DNA of 64,000 nt from CAYRDK01 sp043819345 (GCA_043819345.1 JBDREX010000010.1:62001-126000); one strand, 5' to 3'; positions 42,122 to 50,851 are shown, counted from the stretch's first letter. Made by a program: numbers and translations. The notes: generated by a model not told the origin, from the letters alone.

Positions 42122-43081
42122 TCAGACGAGCCCCGCCTTAAGCAAATCCTGCACATCCAACATACCGATAGGATAGCCCTTCTTATCAACAACGGGAAGT
42201 TCATCAATACGCTTTTCTTTTAAAATTCTCAAAGCCTCACTCGCCAAACAATCTTTACAAAGTGTAATCGGATTCTTGGTCATGACATCCTTCACCTTTT
42301 TTAAAACAAGCCGGTCATCTGTTTCCAGGTGCCGCCTTAAATCACCATCTGTAAAAATGCCACACAGTTTTCCTTTTTTGTCAATGACGCTAGCGGCTCC
42401 AGAACGCGCCTCAGTAATTTCAAATAAAACATCTCGAACGCAAGCATCCTGAGAAACAACAGGATTGGCTTTGCCTTTTCGCATAATATCCTCAACTTTT
42501 AAAAGCAGTCTTTTGCCCAACATGCCTCCAGGATGATAAAAAGCAAAATCCTCTTGCTTGAAACCCTTTTGCTTTAGCAAGCAAACAGCAACAGCATCCC
42601 CCATCGCCAGCATAACCGTTGTACTAGCTGTAGGCGCTAACCCCAAAGGACAAGCCTCGCGTTTAACAGAAACATCTAAAACAACATCACTATATTTTGC
42701 CAACGTTGAATGAAGATGGCCCGTTAAAGAAATCAATTTCACACCCATTTTTTTAATCAGGGGCAATAGTTGAATAACCTCTTGGGTCTCACCGCTATTA
42801 GATATCGCGACAACAACATCATCTTTCGTAACACGCCCCAAATCCCCATGTATGGCTTCAGCGGAATGCAAAAAAAGGCTCGGAGTACCCGTTGAAGCCA
42901 GTGTCGCAGAAACTTTACGTCCGATAATGCCGCCTTTGCCCATACCTGTCACAATCACACGGCCATTACTTCGCGCGAGAATCTCAATGGCACGATTAAA
43001 CTCAGGCCCCAACTTTTTAGCGGCAAGCCGGATCGCCTGCGCTTCAATATCTAATACTTTTCTAGCTTCTTGAAGATACAT
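42122..43081 (-). CDS. kdsD: D-arabinose 5-phosphate isomerase
   Basis: KdsD makes arabinose 5-phosphate from ribulose 5-phosphate, the first Kdo step. The 319 residues hold a SIS domain (VTGMGKGGIIGRKVSATLASTGTPS, HSAEAIHGDLG, ISNSGETQEV) and two CBS domains (about 200-315), with YHPGGMLGKRLL at the boundary. This is the full-length type. It starts 3 bp after kdsA ends. Confidence 0.96.
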   Translation of the reverse strand: MYLQEARKVLDIEAQAIRLAAKKLGPEFNRAIEILARSNGRVIVTGMGKGGIIGRKVSATLASTGTPSLFLHSAEAIHGDLGRVTKDDVVVAISNSGETQEVIQLLPLIKKMGVKLISLTGHLHSTLAKYSDVVLDVSVKREACPLGLAPTASTTVMLAMGDAVAVCLLKQKGFKQEDFAFYHPGGMLGKRLLLKVEDIMRKGKANPVVSQDACVRDVLFEITEARSGAASVIDKKGKLCGIFTDGDLRRHLETDDRLVLKKVKDVMTKNPITLCKDCLASEALRILKEKRIDELPVVDKKGYPIGMLDVQDLLKAGLV

Positions 43082-43084
43082 CTG

Positions 43085-43921
43085 TCACCTAACCTTATTT
43101 GCTAAGACAATCTTGTCAATATTTTTAACTTGAGATAAAAGCTTTTCCAATTCTTTTAGAGAAACCATATTAGAGCCATCACAAAGAGCTTTATTGGGAT
43201 TTTCATGAACTTCAAGAAACAATGCATCACACCCGAATGCCACAGCCGCACGAGACAAAGCCGCTACATACTGTCTTTCCCCCGCGCTACACTCTCCCTT
43301 AGCACCAGGCAACTGAACGCTGTGGGTAGCATCAAAAACGACCGGATAACCAAACTGCCGCATAATGTATAAACTTCTTAAGTCAACAACAAGATTATTG
43401 TAACCAAAACAAACACCTCGCTCCGTCAATAAAATCTGGCGGTTATCATTAGCCTCAACTTTACGAATAACTTCTTCCATATTCCAGGGAGCCAAAAACT
43501 GCCCCTTCTTGATATTAACAACCTTGCCAGTTTTTGCAACAGCCACAGCCAAATCTGTTTGCCGGCTCAAAAAAGCTGGAATCTGAAGGCAATCCAAAAC
43601 TTCACCGGCCTCTTTCGCTTCATTAACATTATGCACATCGCTTAAAATAGGCACGCCCAACTCAGCCCTAACCTTAGCTAAAATTTTCAAGCCTTTAATA
43701 ATACCTGGCCCGCGGAAAGATGATAAAGACGTCCTATTAGCCTTATCATAACTCGATTTGAAAATAAATTTTATTTTCAACTTATCGCAAATCTTCTTGA
43801 TTTTGACAGCATGACGCATAACACTATCCTGTGATTCAATGACACATGGCCCTGCGATCAAAACAAGCGGCTTACCGGGCCCTACAGAAATATCTCCTAT
43901 TTTAACTAAATGGACACTCAC
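43085..43921 (-). CDS. kdsA: 3-deoxy-D-manno-octulosonate 8-phosphate synthase, metal-dependent class
   Basis: KdsA condenses PEP with arabinose 5-phosphate. The 278 residues include LIAGPCVIES, FKSSYDKANRTS, PAFLSRQTDL, VNIKKGQFLAPWNM, TERGVCFGYNNLVVDLRS and FDATHSVQLPG. The cysteine C26 in AGPCVIES marks the metal-dependent class (as in Aquifex), where E. coli KdsA has Asn. The start is GTG, with AAGGGAT upstream. Confidence 0.96.
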   Translation of the reverse strand: MSVHLVKIGDISVGPGKPLVLIAGPCVIESQDSVMRHAVKIKKICDKLKIKFIFKSSYDKANRTSLSSFRGPGIIKGLKILAKVRAELGVPILSDVHNVNEAKEAGEVLDCLQIPAFLSRQTDLAVAVAKTGKVVNIKKGQFLAPWNMEEVIRKVEANDNRQILLTERGVCFGYNNLVVDLRSLYIMRQFGYPVVFDATHSVQLPGAKGECSAGERQYVAALSRAAVAFGCDALFLEVHENPNKALCDGSNMVSLKELEKLLSQVKNIDKIVLANKVR

Positions 43922-43924
43922 AGC

Positions 43925-44668
43925 CTATCCCTTCTTTTCTTTTCGATCAAACAATTGCCGCACTTTCTCTAAATCCTCATAGGTATCCACACCGATCGTC
44001 TCATGTTTGGTCTCGACGACAGAAATAGGATAACCGTTTTCCAAAATCCTCAGTTGTTCCAGTTTTTCTAATCCCTCTAACTTGGAAGGGGGTAAATTTT
44101 TATAAATAAAAAGAAAATCTTTGGTATAAGCATACAAGCCAATATGTTTATAGTGTACTCTCATCCCGGGTTCTTCATCACGAACAAAAGGGATTGGGCA
44201 GCGGGAAAAATAAAGCGCCTGATTTTTTTTGCCAACAACAACTTTAACAACATTGGAATCTAAAATCTCCTCTTCGTTATCAATGCGCTTCATGATAGTA
44301 GCCACACGCGTATCGGCATTGCTCAAAAGGACATCAGCAGCATCATCAATCATAGATGGATGAACCAAGGGCTCATCCCCTTGGATATTAACAATAATTC
44401 TAACATCCATATCTCCTACAATTTCAACAATCCTCTCAGTCCCGCTCGTGTGAGCACGTGCCGTCATAACCGCTTTGCCACCAAAACCTAAAACGGCTTT
44501 ATAAATCCTATCGTCATCGCAAGCCACAATCAATTCATCTAAAACTTTTGCTTTGCTGGCATTCTCCCAGACATGCTGGATAACAGGCTTACCAGCCACC
44601 TGAGCTAGAACCTTTCCTTCAAATCGCGTTGAAGAATACCTGGCGGGAATAACACCGATAACATCCAT
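43925..44668 (-). CDS. kdsB: 3-deoxy-manno-octulosonate cytidylyltransferase
   Basis: KdsB activates Kdo as CMP-Kdo. The 247 residues begin VIGVIPARYSSTRFEGKVLAQVAGKP and contain TSGTERIVEIV, VNIQGDEPLV, YFSRCPIPFVRD, HIGLYAYTKDFL and LEQLRILENGYPI, all expected. It precedes kdsA by 3 bp in the same transcript. Confidence 0.96.
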   Translation of the reverse strand: MDVIGVIPARYSSTRFEGKVLAQVAGKPVIQHVWENASKAKVLDELIVACDDDRIYKAVLGFGGKAVMTARAHTSGTERIVEIVGDMDVRIIVNIQGDEPLVHPSMIDDAADVLLSNADTRVATIMKRIDNEEEILDSNVVKVVVGKKNQALYFSRCPIPFVRDEEPGMRVHYKHIGLYAYTKDFLFIYKNLPPSKLEGLEKLEQLRILENGYPISVVETKHETIGVDTYEDLEKVRQLFDRKEKKG

Positions 44669-44710
44669 TGAACCTATCTCCTTACTATCAAATCTATAAA
44701 CAAATTTTTC

Positions 44711-45706
44711 TTAACGTGAATATTTTAATTGGCCCAAGCCCTGCAAAATCTCTTCCTTAGTTACAACAGCAACACCAACTTTGCCAACAACAATGCCAGC
44801 AGCTACATTGGCAAGTTCTGCCGCGTGGCGCATTTTGGCACCACAGGAAAGAGCCAGCGTAAAAACAGAGATAACGGTATCCCCTGCTCCGGAAACATCA
44901 AAAACTTCCTGTGCCACAGTGGGGATAGAAACCGTCTCATCATTTCTAAAAAGCCGCATGCCTTTTTCTCCGCGTGTAATTAGAACGCCTTCGCATTTAA
45001 GCGACTTTAATAATTTATAACCAACTTTCTCAACATCTTCATCAGTGGCTATTTTTATGCCCGAACCAGCTGATGCTTCTTTTTCGTTCGGCGTCATAGC
45101 TGTAACACCTTTATAATAATTAAAATGTTCAACCTTCGGATCTACTGTAATAATTTTTTTATGCTTCTTTGCCAGCGCAATAACCTTCTTTAACAGAAAC
45201 GGCGTAATTAAACCCTTGCCATAATCTTCAATAATTAAGGCATCAATTTCGTTGATCCTGCCCTCAATAGCCTCGATAATGACCTTGGCCCTATCTAAAA
45301 GCAACTGATCAACACTCTCCCAATCCAAGCGTACCACCTGCTGATGAGCAGCAATAATACGTGTTTTCAATGTCGTTAAACGCAGAGGATCGGTAATAAC
45401 CCCATCACAGTTAACGTGTTTTTCATGAAGCTTCTCCTTAAGAATCTGGCCATTTCGATCTTCGCCAATAACACCGCAAAGGACAGCCTTAGCCCCTAAG
45501 GAAGCAATATTACTGGCAACATTAGACGCTCCTCCGGGCAAATAACTGCGGGACTTAGCCCAAACAACAGGAACCGGCGCTTCCGGAGAAATACGATCAG
45601 CATCTCCCCAAATAAACTCATCCAAAATTAAATCACCGATAACCAAAATACGGGCTTTGTCAAATTTAGAAAGAATTTTTGCAGCAAATTTTTTATCAAT
45701 TGTCAT
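44711..45706 (-). CDS. hldE: D-glycero-beta-D-manno-heptose-7-phosphate kinase (single domain)
   Basis: The 331-residue PfkB-family kinase matches the kinase half of HldE (RfaE). Visible are ISPEAPVPVV, LPGGASNVASNIASLGA, RLDWE, TVDPKVEHFNYYKG, TPNEKEA and the catalytic FDVSGAGDTVISVFTLAL. The adenylyltransferase half is absent, so a separate partner must finish ADP-heptose synthesis. Some people call the stand-alone kinase HldA or RfaE1. AGGAAAT precedes the ATG; it lies upstream of kdsB. Confidence 0.9.
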   Translation of the reverse strand: MTIDKKFAAKILSKFDKARILVIGDLILDEFIWGDADRISPEAPVPVVWAKSRSYLPGGASNVASNIASLGAKAVLCGVIGEDRNGQILKEKLHEKHVNCDGVITDPLRLTTLKTRIIAAHQQVVRLDWESVDQLLLDRAKVIIEAIEGRINEIDALIIEDYGKGLITPFLLKKVIALAKKHKKIITVDPKVEHFNYYKGVTAMTPNEKEASAGSGIKIATDEDVEKVGYKLLKSLKCEGVLITRGEKGMRLFRNDETVSIPTVAQEVFDVSGAGDTVISVFTLALSCGAKMRHAAELANVAAGIVVGKVGVAVVTKEEILQGLGQLKYSR

Positions 45707-45709
45707 ATG

Positions 45710-46636
45710 TCAGATTTCCTCAATAATAGCCTGTACCAACAGGGGAAGCATTATTTCATGGTGCCCAACAATATAATAACCCTTACCTGCCCCATCCTGC
45801 GGCCGGCTCACAATATTAACATAGGGACGGTAATGAACATTCATATCAAAATTAGCTGTCGTAAAATCAACCACCTTACCTGTCAAATTACGCGCGACAC
45901 TAAGCGTCTTTAAAAACACTTCCGGAAGAATAACAGCAGAACCAAAATTAATAACCACACCACCCTTATGAAGCTTCGCAACAGTCTCTGTTAAAATCCT
46001 GAAATCACGAGCAGAAGCCTCTCCCGTATCAGCACCATTAAAAGAAAGATGTTGATGAATAATATCTGTGCCAATAGCCACATGGACTGTCAAAGGGATT
46101 TTTTTTCGCCAACACGCGTAAGCAATACTCAAATGCCTGTGACGTAACGCCCTCTGCTCAATCATCATGCCAACAGCCTCACCAAGGCCTTTTGATTGGC
46201 TCACCCCAGTGTGTATAGCTGCATTAAGATAATCTGCCGTCTGGCGAGCCATGCCAAAACTTCCGTCTTTTAACGCGGCAGCCACATCTTCTGAAGTAGA
46301 ACCGCAATAGGCAATCTCAAAATCGTGAATAACTCCGGCCCCATTCATAGCAACCGCTGTTACAATACCGCGCTCAATCAATTCAATCACAAGAGGAGAA
46401 AGCCCACATTTAATGACATGGGCTCCCATCAGAAAAATAACAGGTTTATTTTTCCGACGAGCAACAAGCACGGCCTTAACAACCTCTCTTAAATCTTTCG
46501 CTTTTAAAATACTGGGTAGAGAGTTAAAAAAAGCGCGGAAACTTGCTCCACGCTTTAGAGGCTTGGCGAACAACTTTTCATTCACTTTGCTTTTTCTGTT
46601 CTTGATGGGATATGTCTTTAACTTGGATAAATCCAT
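45710..46636 (-). CDS. conserved protein with deoxyhypusine-synthase-like features, unknown function
   Basis: The 308-residue protein is soluble with no signal peptide. Its motifs are VIFLMGAHVIKCGLSPLVIELIERG, AMNGAGVIHDFEIAYCGSTSEDV, VHVAIGTDIIHQHLSFNGAD, NFGSAVILPEVFLKTLS and VGHHEIMLPLLVQ. The order and the AGxIxxD-like core recall the NAD-binding fold of deoxyhypusine synthase, but no eIF5A exists in bacteria. I recognise it only as a conserved bacterial family without assigned function. It is the first gene after a strong promoter and leads the heptose/Kdo operon, which hints at sugar-nucleotide or LPS metabolism. Confidence 0.72.
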   Translation of the reverse strand: MDLSKLKTYPIKNRKSKVNEKLFAKPLKRGASFRAFFNSLPSILKAKDLREVVKAVLVARRKNKPVIFLMGAHVIKCGLSPLVIELIERGIVTAVAMNGAGVIHDFEIAYCGSTSEDVAAALKDGSFGMARQTADYLNAAIHTGVSQSKGLGEAVGMMIEQRALRHRHLSIAYACWRKKIPLTVHVAIGTDIIHQHLSFNGADTGEASARDFRILTETVAKLHKGGVVINFGSAVILPEVFLKTLSVARNLTGKVVDFTTANFDMNVHYRPYVNIVSRPQDGAGKGYYIVGHHEIMLPLLVQAIIEEI

Positions 46637-46762
46637 ATGTGTCTACTTATAAACTCATCTATCTAACGCTTCGGCCAAAATCATGGCCAACGGATAGGCC
46701 TTTTTAAAAAACAGATTAATTTTCAGATAATTCTACCAAACCCCTGTTCCAACGGACATTAA

Positions 46763-46791
46763 ATTATAGCAACGCACACACAAAGCGTCAA
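46763..46791 (-). promoter_or_regulatory. strong sigma70-type promoter for the heptose/Kdo operon
   Basis: On the minus strand TTGACG is followed after exactly 17 bases by a perfect TATAAT. It lies between the small lipoprotein gene and the deoxyhypusine-synthase-like gene, leaving a leader of roughly 120 bases. It is the best promoter match I found in the window. Confidence 0.85.
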
Positions 46792-46797
46792 TGGAAA

Positions 46798-47118
46798 TCA
46801 AACCTTAATAGCCCCAAGACTATGTTGATAATCCTTTTCCTTTAAAATACCTCCTTTAAAGTAAAGAATAGTGGCCGGAGACGTATCATAAATCCATGCC
46901 TCATCATATGTTGTGCCATGATAATCAGCCGGTGACATCCTCCGAGCAGGCACACCTATGCGCTTCTCTACCTCTTCAAGCGTCATTCCTCTTGTAGCCC
47001 TAGCAGCAAGCCCAAAGCACTTCAAACCCGATGAATCATCTGTTGAACCAAATTCACAAACCTGCGCACAACCGCAGAAGGACAACAAAAAAAAGAAAAA
47101 CAAAAAAGAACGTTTCAT
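46798..47118 (-). CDS. small lipoprotein with a BamE/SmpA-like segment
   Basis: The 106-residue protein has a hydrophobic N-terminus with many Phe residues and a lipobox-like FCGC near residue 18. A segment then reads TRGMTLEEVEKRIGVPARRM ... EAWIYD ... LYFKGGIL, the pattern of SmpA/OmlA (BamE-like) domains. These are usually outer-membrane lipoproteins. GCGAGGTGAA precedes the ATG. It ends just before the heptose/Kdo promoter. The family call is tentative. Confidence 0.65.
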   Translation of the reverse strand: MKRSFLFFFFLLSFCGCAQVCEFGSTDDSSGLKCFGLAARATRGMTLEEVEKRIGVPARRMSPADYHGTTYDEAWIYDTSPATILYFKGGILKEKDYQHSLGAIKV

Positions 47119-47185
47119 GCATTCACCTCGCTAACAATGAGTATTGCCTTATTAAGTATAAATCTTTTAAAAACACTTTTAATGC

Positions 47186-47238
47186 CTGACTTACGGTCAT
47201 CAGTCAGCCTAAGACGCGAACCAAAAACCGTAAGCCAG
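47186..47238 (-). other. 12-bp stem-loop in the lipoprotein leader
   Basis: On the minus strand CTGGCTTACGGT pairs with ACCGTAAGTCAG (one G-U pair) around a 29-base loop. The loop contains a further small GTC/GAC stem. It lies about 70 bases before the lipoprotein ATG. No immediate T-run follows, so an RNA regulatory structure is as likely as a terminator of the upstream small gene. The rest of the 47119-47328 gap shows no gene I can support. Confidence 0.6.
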
Positions 47239-47328
47239 ATCACTCCACAACATCTTAACCTTTACCAAGCTAAAATTTTTTCTCTGCTTGAAAGAGTCTA
47301 AAAAACAATCTCTGATTACATAATCAAC

Positions 47329-47550
47329 CTAAATCCTCGGAGAAACCCTAGCCTGTGCAAGTTGTGTTTGAATACTATTCAATACAGCGCGATAATCCGC
47401 AATCGTTCTCCTGTATTCAATATTGATTCTTTTCATTTCAACAACTTCCCGCTGATAACTCATCGTCGCAAAACTAAATACAACCACTGTCACCACAGCA
47501 AGAATCGTCACCGCCAACGCAACAACCGCACTCACTCTCATCTGCTTCAT
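47329..47550 (-). CDS. small single-pass membrane protein, unknown function
   Basis: The 73 residues contain one membrane helix (about 6-30, rich in Val and Ala) and a charged helical tail (about 33-68) with coiled-coil character. A strong GGGGGAG site lies directly before the ATG, which supports translation. I do not recognise a family. It sits after a repeat element and before the lipoprotein gene. Confidence 0.6.
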   Translation of the reverse strand: MKQMRVSAVVALAVTILAVVTVVVFSFATMSYQREVVEMKRINIEYRRTIADYRAVLNSIQTQLAQARVSPRI

Positions 47551-47570
47551 CTTCTCCCCCTTTTTTTCAG

Positions 47571-47694
47571 TGTCAAGGATTCAAAAGATCAAAGTATCAA
47601 AGAAAAATCAAAAACTTAAAAATCATTTCCACGTCTTTCTCTTCCACTCTGAAACGTTGAACCTATGACGCTCTGATACTCTAAATCTCTGACA
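47571..47694. repeat. octamer-word inverted-repeat element (NNTCARAG family), copy 2
   Basis: The left arm has four in-register 8-bp units (TGTCAAGG, ATTCAAAA, GATCAAAG, TATCAAAG), followed by AAAAATCAAAAACTT as in copy 1. The right arm has six complementary-type units in register: CTCTGAAA, CGTTGAAC, CTATGACG, CTCTGATA, CTCTAAAT, CTCTGACA. It lies between the tandem GT9 gene and the small membrane-protein gene. Confidence 0.9.
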
Positions 47695-47705
47695 CACTAT
47701 TCTAT

Positions 47706-49802
47706 CTAATTTTTCTTAAAAAAGGAACTATCTTTATATTTTTTATCTGCTTCCCTTAATAAACGTTTGGCATGCTCCAATACTTCTTCAACGCTAATAG
47801 CTTCCAAACACTTAAACTGATTCTCACAAGCGTGTGCCAGACAAGACAGGCAATCCGTCTTCTTATGAATAACAACGCTAGAATCCCCTAAAGGCCCCCA
47901 ACGCAATGGCCCCAAGCCCGGTTGATTACGCCCAAATATAGAAATAACAGATGTGCCAACCGCGACGGCAAGGTGCACGGGGCCTGAATCATTGGAAATA
48001 ACCAAAGCGCAACGTTTAAACAAGCTCGCCAACTGGCTTAAAGAAAGTTTTCCCGACAAATCAATAGGCTTGCATTGTGTTATCCGCATCAACTGTCCAG
48101 AAATATCCTGATGTGCCGCATCTGCAACAATCACAATTTTGGCATGATATGAAACGGTCAAGCGATCGACCATGTCAGCAAAACGCGCGACAGGCCAACG
48201 CTTAGAAATACAACTCGCTGCCGGATTAACAGCGATCAGACGATCAGATAACGCAATCCCAGCCTGATGAAGAAGATTGTCCACAAACTCTTCAGAACTT
48301 TGTTTTATGGGCATGTAGAGTTCTTGTTGTTGTCCTGTAATTCCCAAAGGTCTTAAGAGATCAAAATTATACTCTGACTCATGCTTTAACCCTTGTTGTT
48401 TATAGTGCGGCAAAGCCTTTGTCAAAAAATAAGAGGCCTTATGGCTATAGCCAATACGCTCCTTAATATCAGCCAAAAAACATATTAAGTGTATCCTAAT
48501 CGTTGGATGAAGAATAATGGCTAAATCAAATTTCTTTCTCTTTAAAACAGAAACGGCCTTCAACGTTCCCAATAACCCCTGATGCCGGCCATCTTTATCA
48601 AGCACAATCACTTCATCAATAAAGGGGTTTCCATCAACAATTTCTCTTGTATAAGGTGAAACCATCATCGCAATATGACTCATAGGATAAAAATGCCGCA
48701 AAGCTTTTAGGACAGGGGTGGAAATGAGGACATCTCCGATGCGGTCTGTACGCACAACTAAAATACGTTTATATAAATCACTCTCAAGCCCTTTACCGCG
48801 GCCTTCCAACACAAGGCGAAGAGCCAATATCACATCAAAAGGGGTAATCATCTTTAAACACTCAAGCTGATGACAACAACTGGATTTGCCACAAGGCGCA
48901 CACGAAACACTTTTACGTACAGCCATGCTATTATTTGACCATGGCCCATATTTCACGCAATCCGTCGGGCCAAATAAAGCGACAATGGGCCTGTTTAAGT
49001 AACTTGCAATATGCAAAACACCGCTATCGTTACAAACAATCAATTCCGCTGATAAAATCAAAGCACATAGTTGACCAAAATTCGTTTTTCCGGCTACATC
49101 AATGACGCCTTCACCTATCGAATGTGCAATTTTAGACGTCAAAGACGCTTCATCAGCAAGCCCTGACAAAACTACCTTAAAACCAAATTCATCCCTGAGT
49201 TGTCGGACGACCTCTAAAAAACCCTCTGGATCCCACTGCTTAAGATCACTCCTGGCTCCTGGCACAACCACAACAACTCTATCTTTAGGCAAAACTCCAT
49301 AGCTGCCTAAAAGCTGATGAATATATTCTTTATCTGTATCCGAAATAAAAGAAGGATTGCGCTTTTCATAAAAGGCTAAAAATTCTTCTTGGCCTATATC
49401 AGCGCCTCTAAAAGCCCTCAAGGCGGTATAAAGATGTCTGCGGCTAAAATGTTGTACCCAGGAAGGATAAGCTACAAAAGAAGGATTTTTATAGGGCGCT
49501 CTTAAACCCCATCGATAGAAAGTATTTTTTAAATCTACGATCAGATCGAAATTTTTTTTCTTTAATTGATAAAATAGATCGATCTTGTGGCGCAAAGGAG
49601 CGTTTTTCTTAAAAATAATCAAATCATCAACATCCGGATGATTTTCAAAAACACATTTCGTGCGCGGCCCAACTACAACAGTAATGCGCCCACGCGGATA
49701 TTCTCGTTTTAAAGAATCAAAAGCCGGCAACGCCATCATGGCATCACCCAGATTGCTCAACGTAATGAAAAGGATTCTTTTTATTTGCGGCGTATCAACC
49801 AT
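47706..49802 (-). CDS. tandem GT9 (heptosyltransferase-like) protein with two complete domains
   Basis: The 698 residues contain two full GT9 units of about 345 residues. Domain 1 has ILFITLSNLGDAMMALPAF, PGARSDLKQWDPEGF and CNDSGVLHIASYLNRPIVALFGPTD, with a CAPC...CC...C cluster. Domain 2 starts near 345 with ILVVRTDRIGDVLISTPVL and has NPAASCISKRWP and SNDSGPVHLAVAVG, with CLSC...C...C. GT9 enzymes transfer ADP-heptoses to the LPS core. Both domains look intact, so one polypeptide might add two sugars. It overlaps the preceding GT9 gene by 22 bp. Confidence 0.92.
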   Translation of the reverse strand: MVDTPQIKRILFITLSNLGDAMMALPAFDSLKREYPRGRITVVVGPRTKCVFENHPDVDDLIIFKKNAPLRHKIDLFYQLKKKNFDLIVDLKNTFYRWGLRAPYKNPSFVAYPSWVQHFSRRHLYTALRAFRGADIGQEEFLAFYEKRNPSFISDTDKEYIHQLLGSYGVLPKDRVVVVVPGARSDLKQWDPEGFLEVVRQLRDEFGFKVVLSGLADEASLTSKIAHSIGEGVIDVAGKTNFGQLCALILSAELIVCNDSGVLHIASYLNRPIVALFGPTDCVKYGPWSNNSMAVRKSVSCAPCGKSSCCHQLECLKMITPFDVILALRLVLEGRGKGLESDLYKRILVVRTDRIGDVLISTPVLKALRHFYPMSHIAMMVSPYTREIVDGNPFIDEVIVLDKDGRHQGLLGTLKAVSVLKRKKFDLAIILHPTIRIHLICFLADIKERIGYSHKASYFLTKALPHYKQQGLKHESEYNFDLLRPLGITGQQQELYMPIKQSSEEFVDNLLHQAGIALSDRLIAVNPAASCISKRWPVARFADMVDRLTVSYHAKIVIVADAAHQDISGQLMRITQCKPIDLSGKLSLSQLASLFKRCALVISNDSGPVHLAVAVGTSVISIFGRNQPGLGPLRWGPLGDSSVVIHKKTDCLSCLAHACENQFKCLEAISVEEVLEHAKRLLREADKKYKDSSFFKKN

Positions 49803-50851
49803 CCCTGTTTTTCTACCTCGCTAAGGACAAGATCCGGCGTTAAAGTACTCATACATATATTATTTTGACAACTAAGATTATAACAAGGAATCACACAATG
49901 TATATCTTTATGCGACAAAACAGAACAATGATCTGCGGTTGTCAAAGGCCCCGTCGCCTTAATAGAAGTTGGCCCATACAAAGCAACCGCCTTTGCTTTA
50001 ACGGCCAAGGCAACGTGCAATGGCCCCGAATCAGCAGAAATAACAAGGTCGCTTTTCTGAAAAAGAGCCCCCAACTGTTTCAGATTTGTCACGCCGCAAG
50101 CGATTTTTGGCTTGTGATCAGCATAAGAGGCGATTTTCTGGGCACGAGGCGCATCTTTATGTGTACCTGAAATAACAACTTCTACATCATAATCCTGCAC
50201 TAGACGATCTATCAGCTCAGCAAAATACTTTTCCGGCCACAATTTTAATTCCCAGTTTCCTCCAACATGCAAAACAACTATCTTACACTCACTATCTAAA
50301 CCTTGGCTCTTCAACCAATGGTCCACATAAACCTCATCTTCACTGGTTACAAAAAAATCACAATAACGTTCTTCTTTGGGAATCTTGCTTCCGGTAACAA
50401 CATAATAATAAATATCCGCCCTATGATATTCTCCTACCGGAGATATCAGCTTATCTGTTAATAGAAAACCGCGTTTTTTCGTATAGTATCCCACTCTCCT
50501 CTTAATACCTGCTAAGAAACAGCATAATGTGCGGGAAAAAGATCTATGAAAAAAATAAACAATATTAAAATGGCGCACTCTTATTTCTCGAATCAGCCTG
50601 AGCTTGCCCAAAAAACCTCTATGACGGCCGGATTCCTCTAAAACCATCACCTCGTCCAAATAATTGTTTCCCATTAAAGCATCTTTGCAACGAGGCACAA
50701 CAAGAGCAGCTATATAGGCGCCAGGATGAGCCTTGCGGATAGCTCTAATGGCTGGCGTTGAAAACAAAACATCCCCAAGCCAATTAACCTCAACAATGAG
50801 TATCCTCTCCCTGGCATAAAAAGGCGCGATATCCGCTTCTGATACTCTCAT
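49781..50851 (-). CDS. GT9 family glycosyltransferase (heptosyltransferase-like)
   Basis: The 356-residue single-domain GT9 has ILIVEVNWLGDVLFSTPAIRAI at the N-terminus, VLHVGGNWELKLWPEKYFAELIDRL in the middle and SADSGPLHVALAVKAKAVALYGPTS for nucleotide-sugar binding. A C-terminal cysteine group (CVIPCYNLSCQNNIC) is also present. It probably adds a heptose or a related sugar to the lipid A-Kdo core on the cytoplasmic side. AGGAGA precedes the ATG, which overlaps the deacetylase stop (ATGA). Confidence 0.93.
   Translation of the reverse strand: MRVSEADIAPFYARERILIVEVNWLGDVLFSTPAIRAIRKAHPGAYIAALVVPRCKDALMGNNYLDEVMVLEESGRHRGFLGKLRLIREIRVRHFNIVYFFHRSFSRTLCCFLAGIKRRVGYYTKKRGFLLTDKLISPVGEYHRADIYYYVVTGSKIPKEERYCDFFVTSEDEVYVDHWLKSQGLDSECKIVVLHVGGNWELKLWPEKYFAELIDRLVQDYDVEVVISGTHKDAPRAQKIASYADHKPKIACGVTNLKQLGALFQKSDLVISADSGPLHVALAVKAKAVALYGPTSIKATGPLTTADHCSVLSHKDIHCVIPCYNLSCQNNICMSTLTPDLVLSEVEKQGWLIRRK

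Noticed and set aside
47119..47328. A 14-codon frame in the lipoprotein leader
   Set aside because: AAGG lies before its ATG, but it is too short to judge and overlaps the stem-loop; a leader peptide is possible but not supported.
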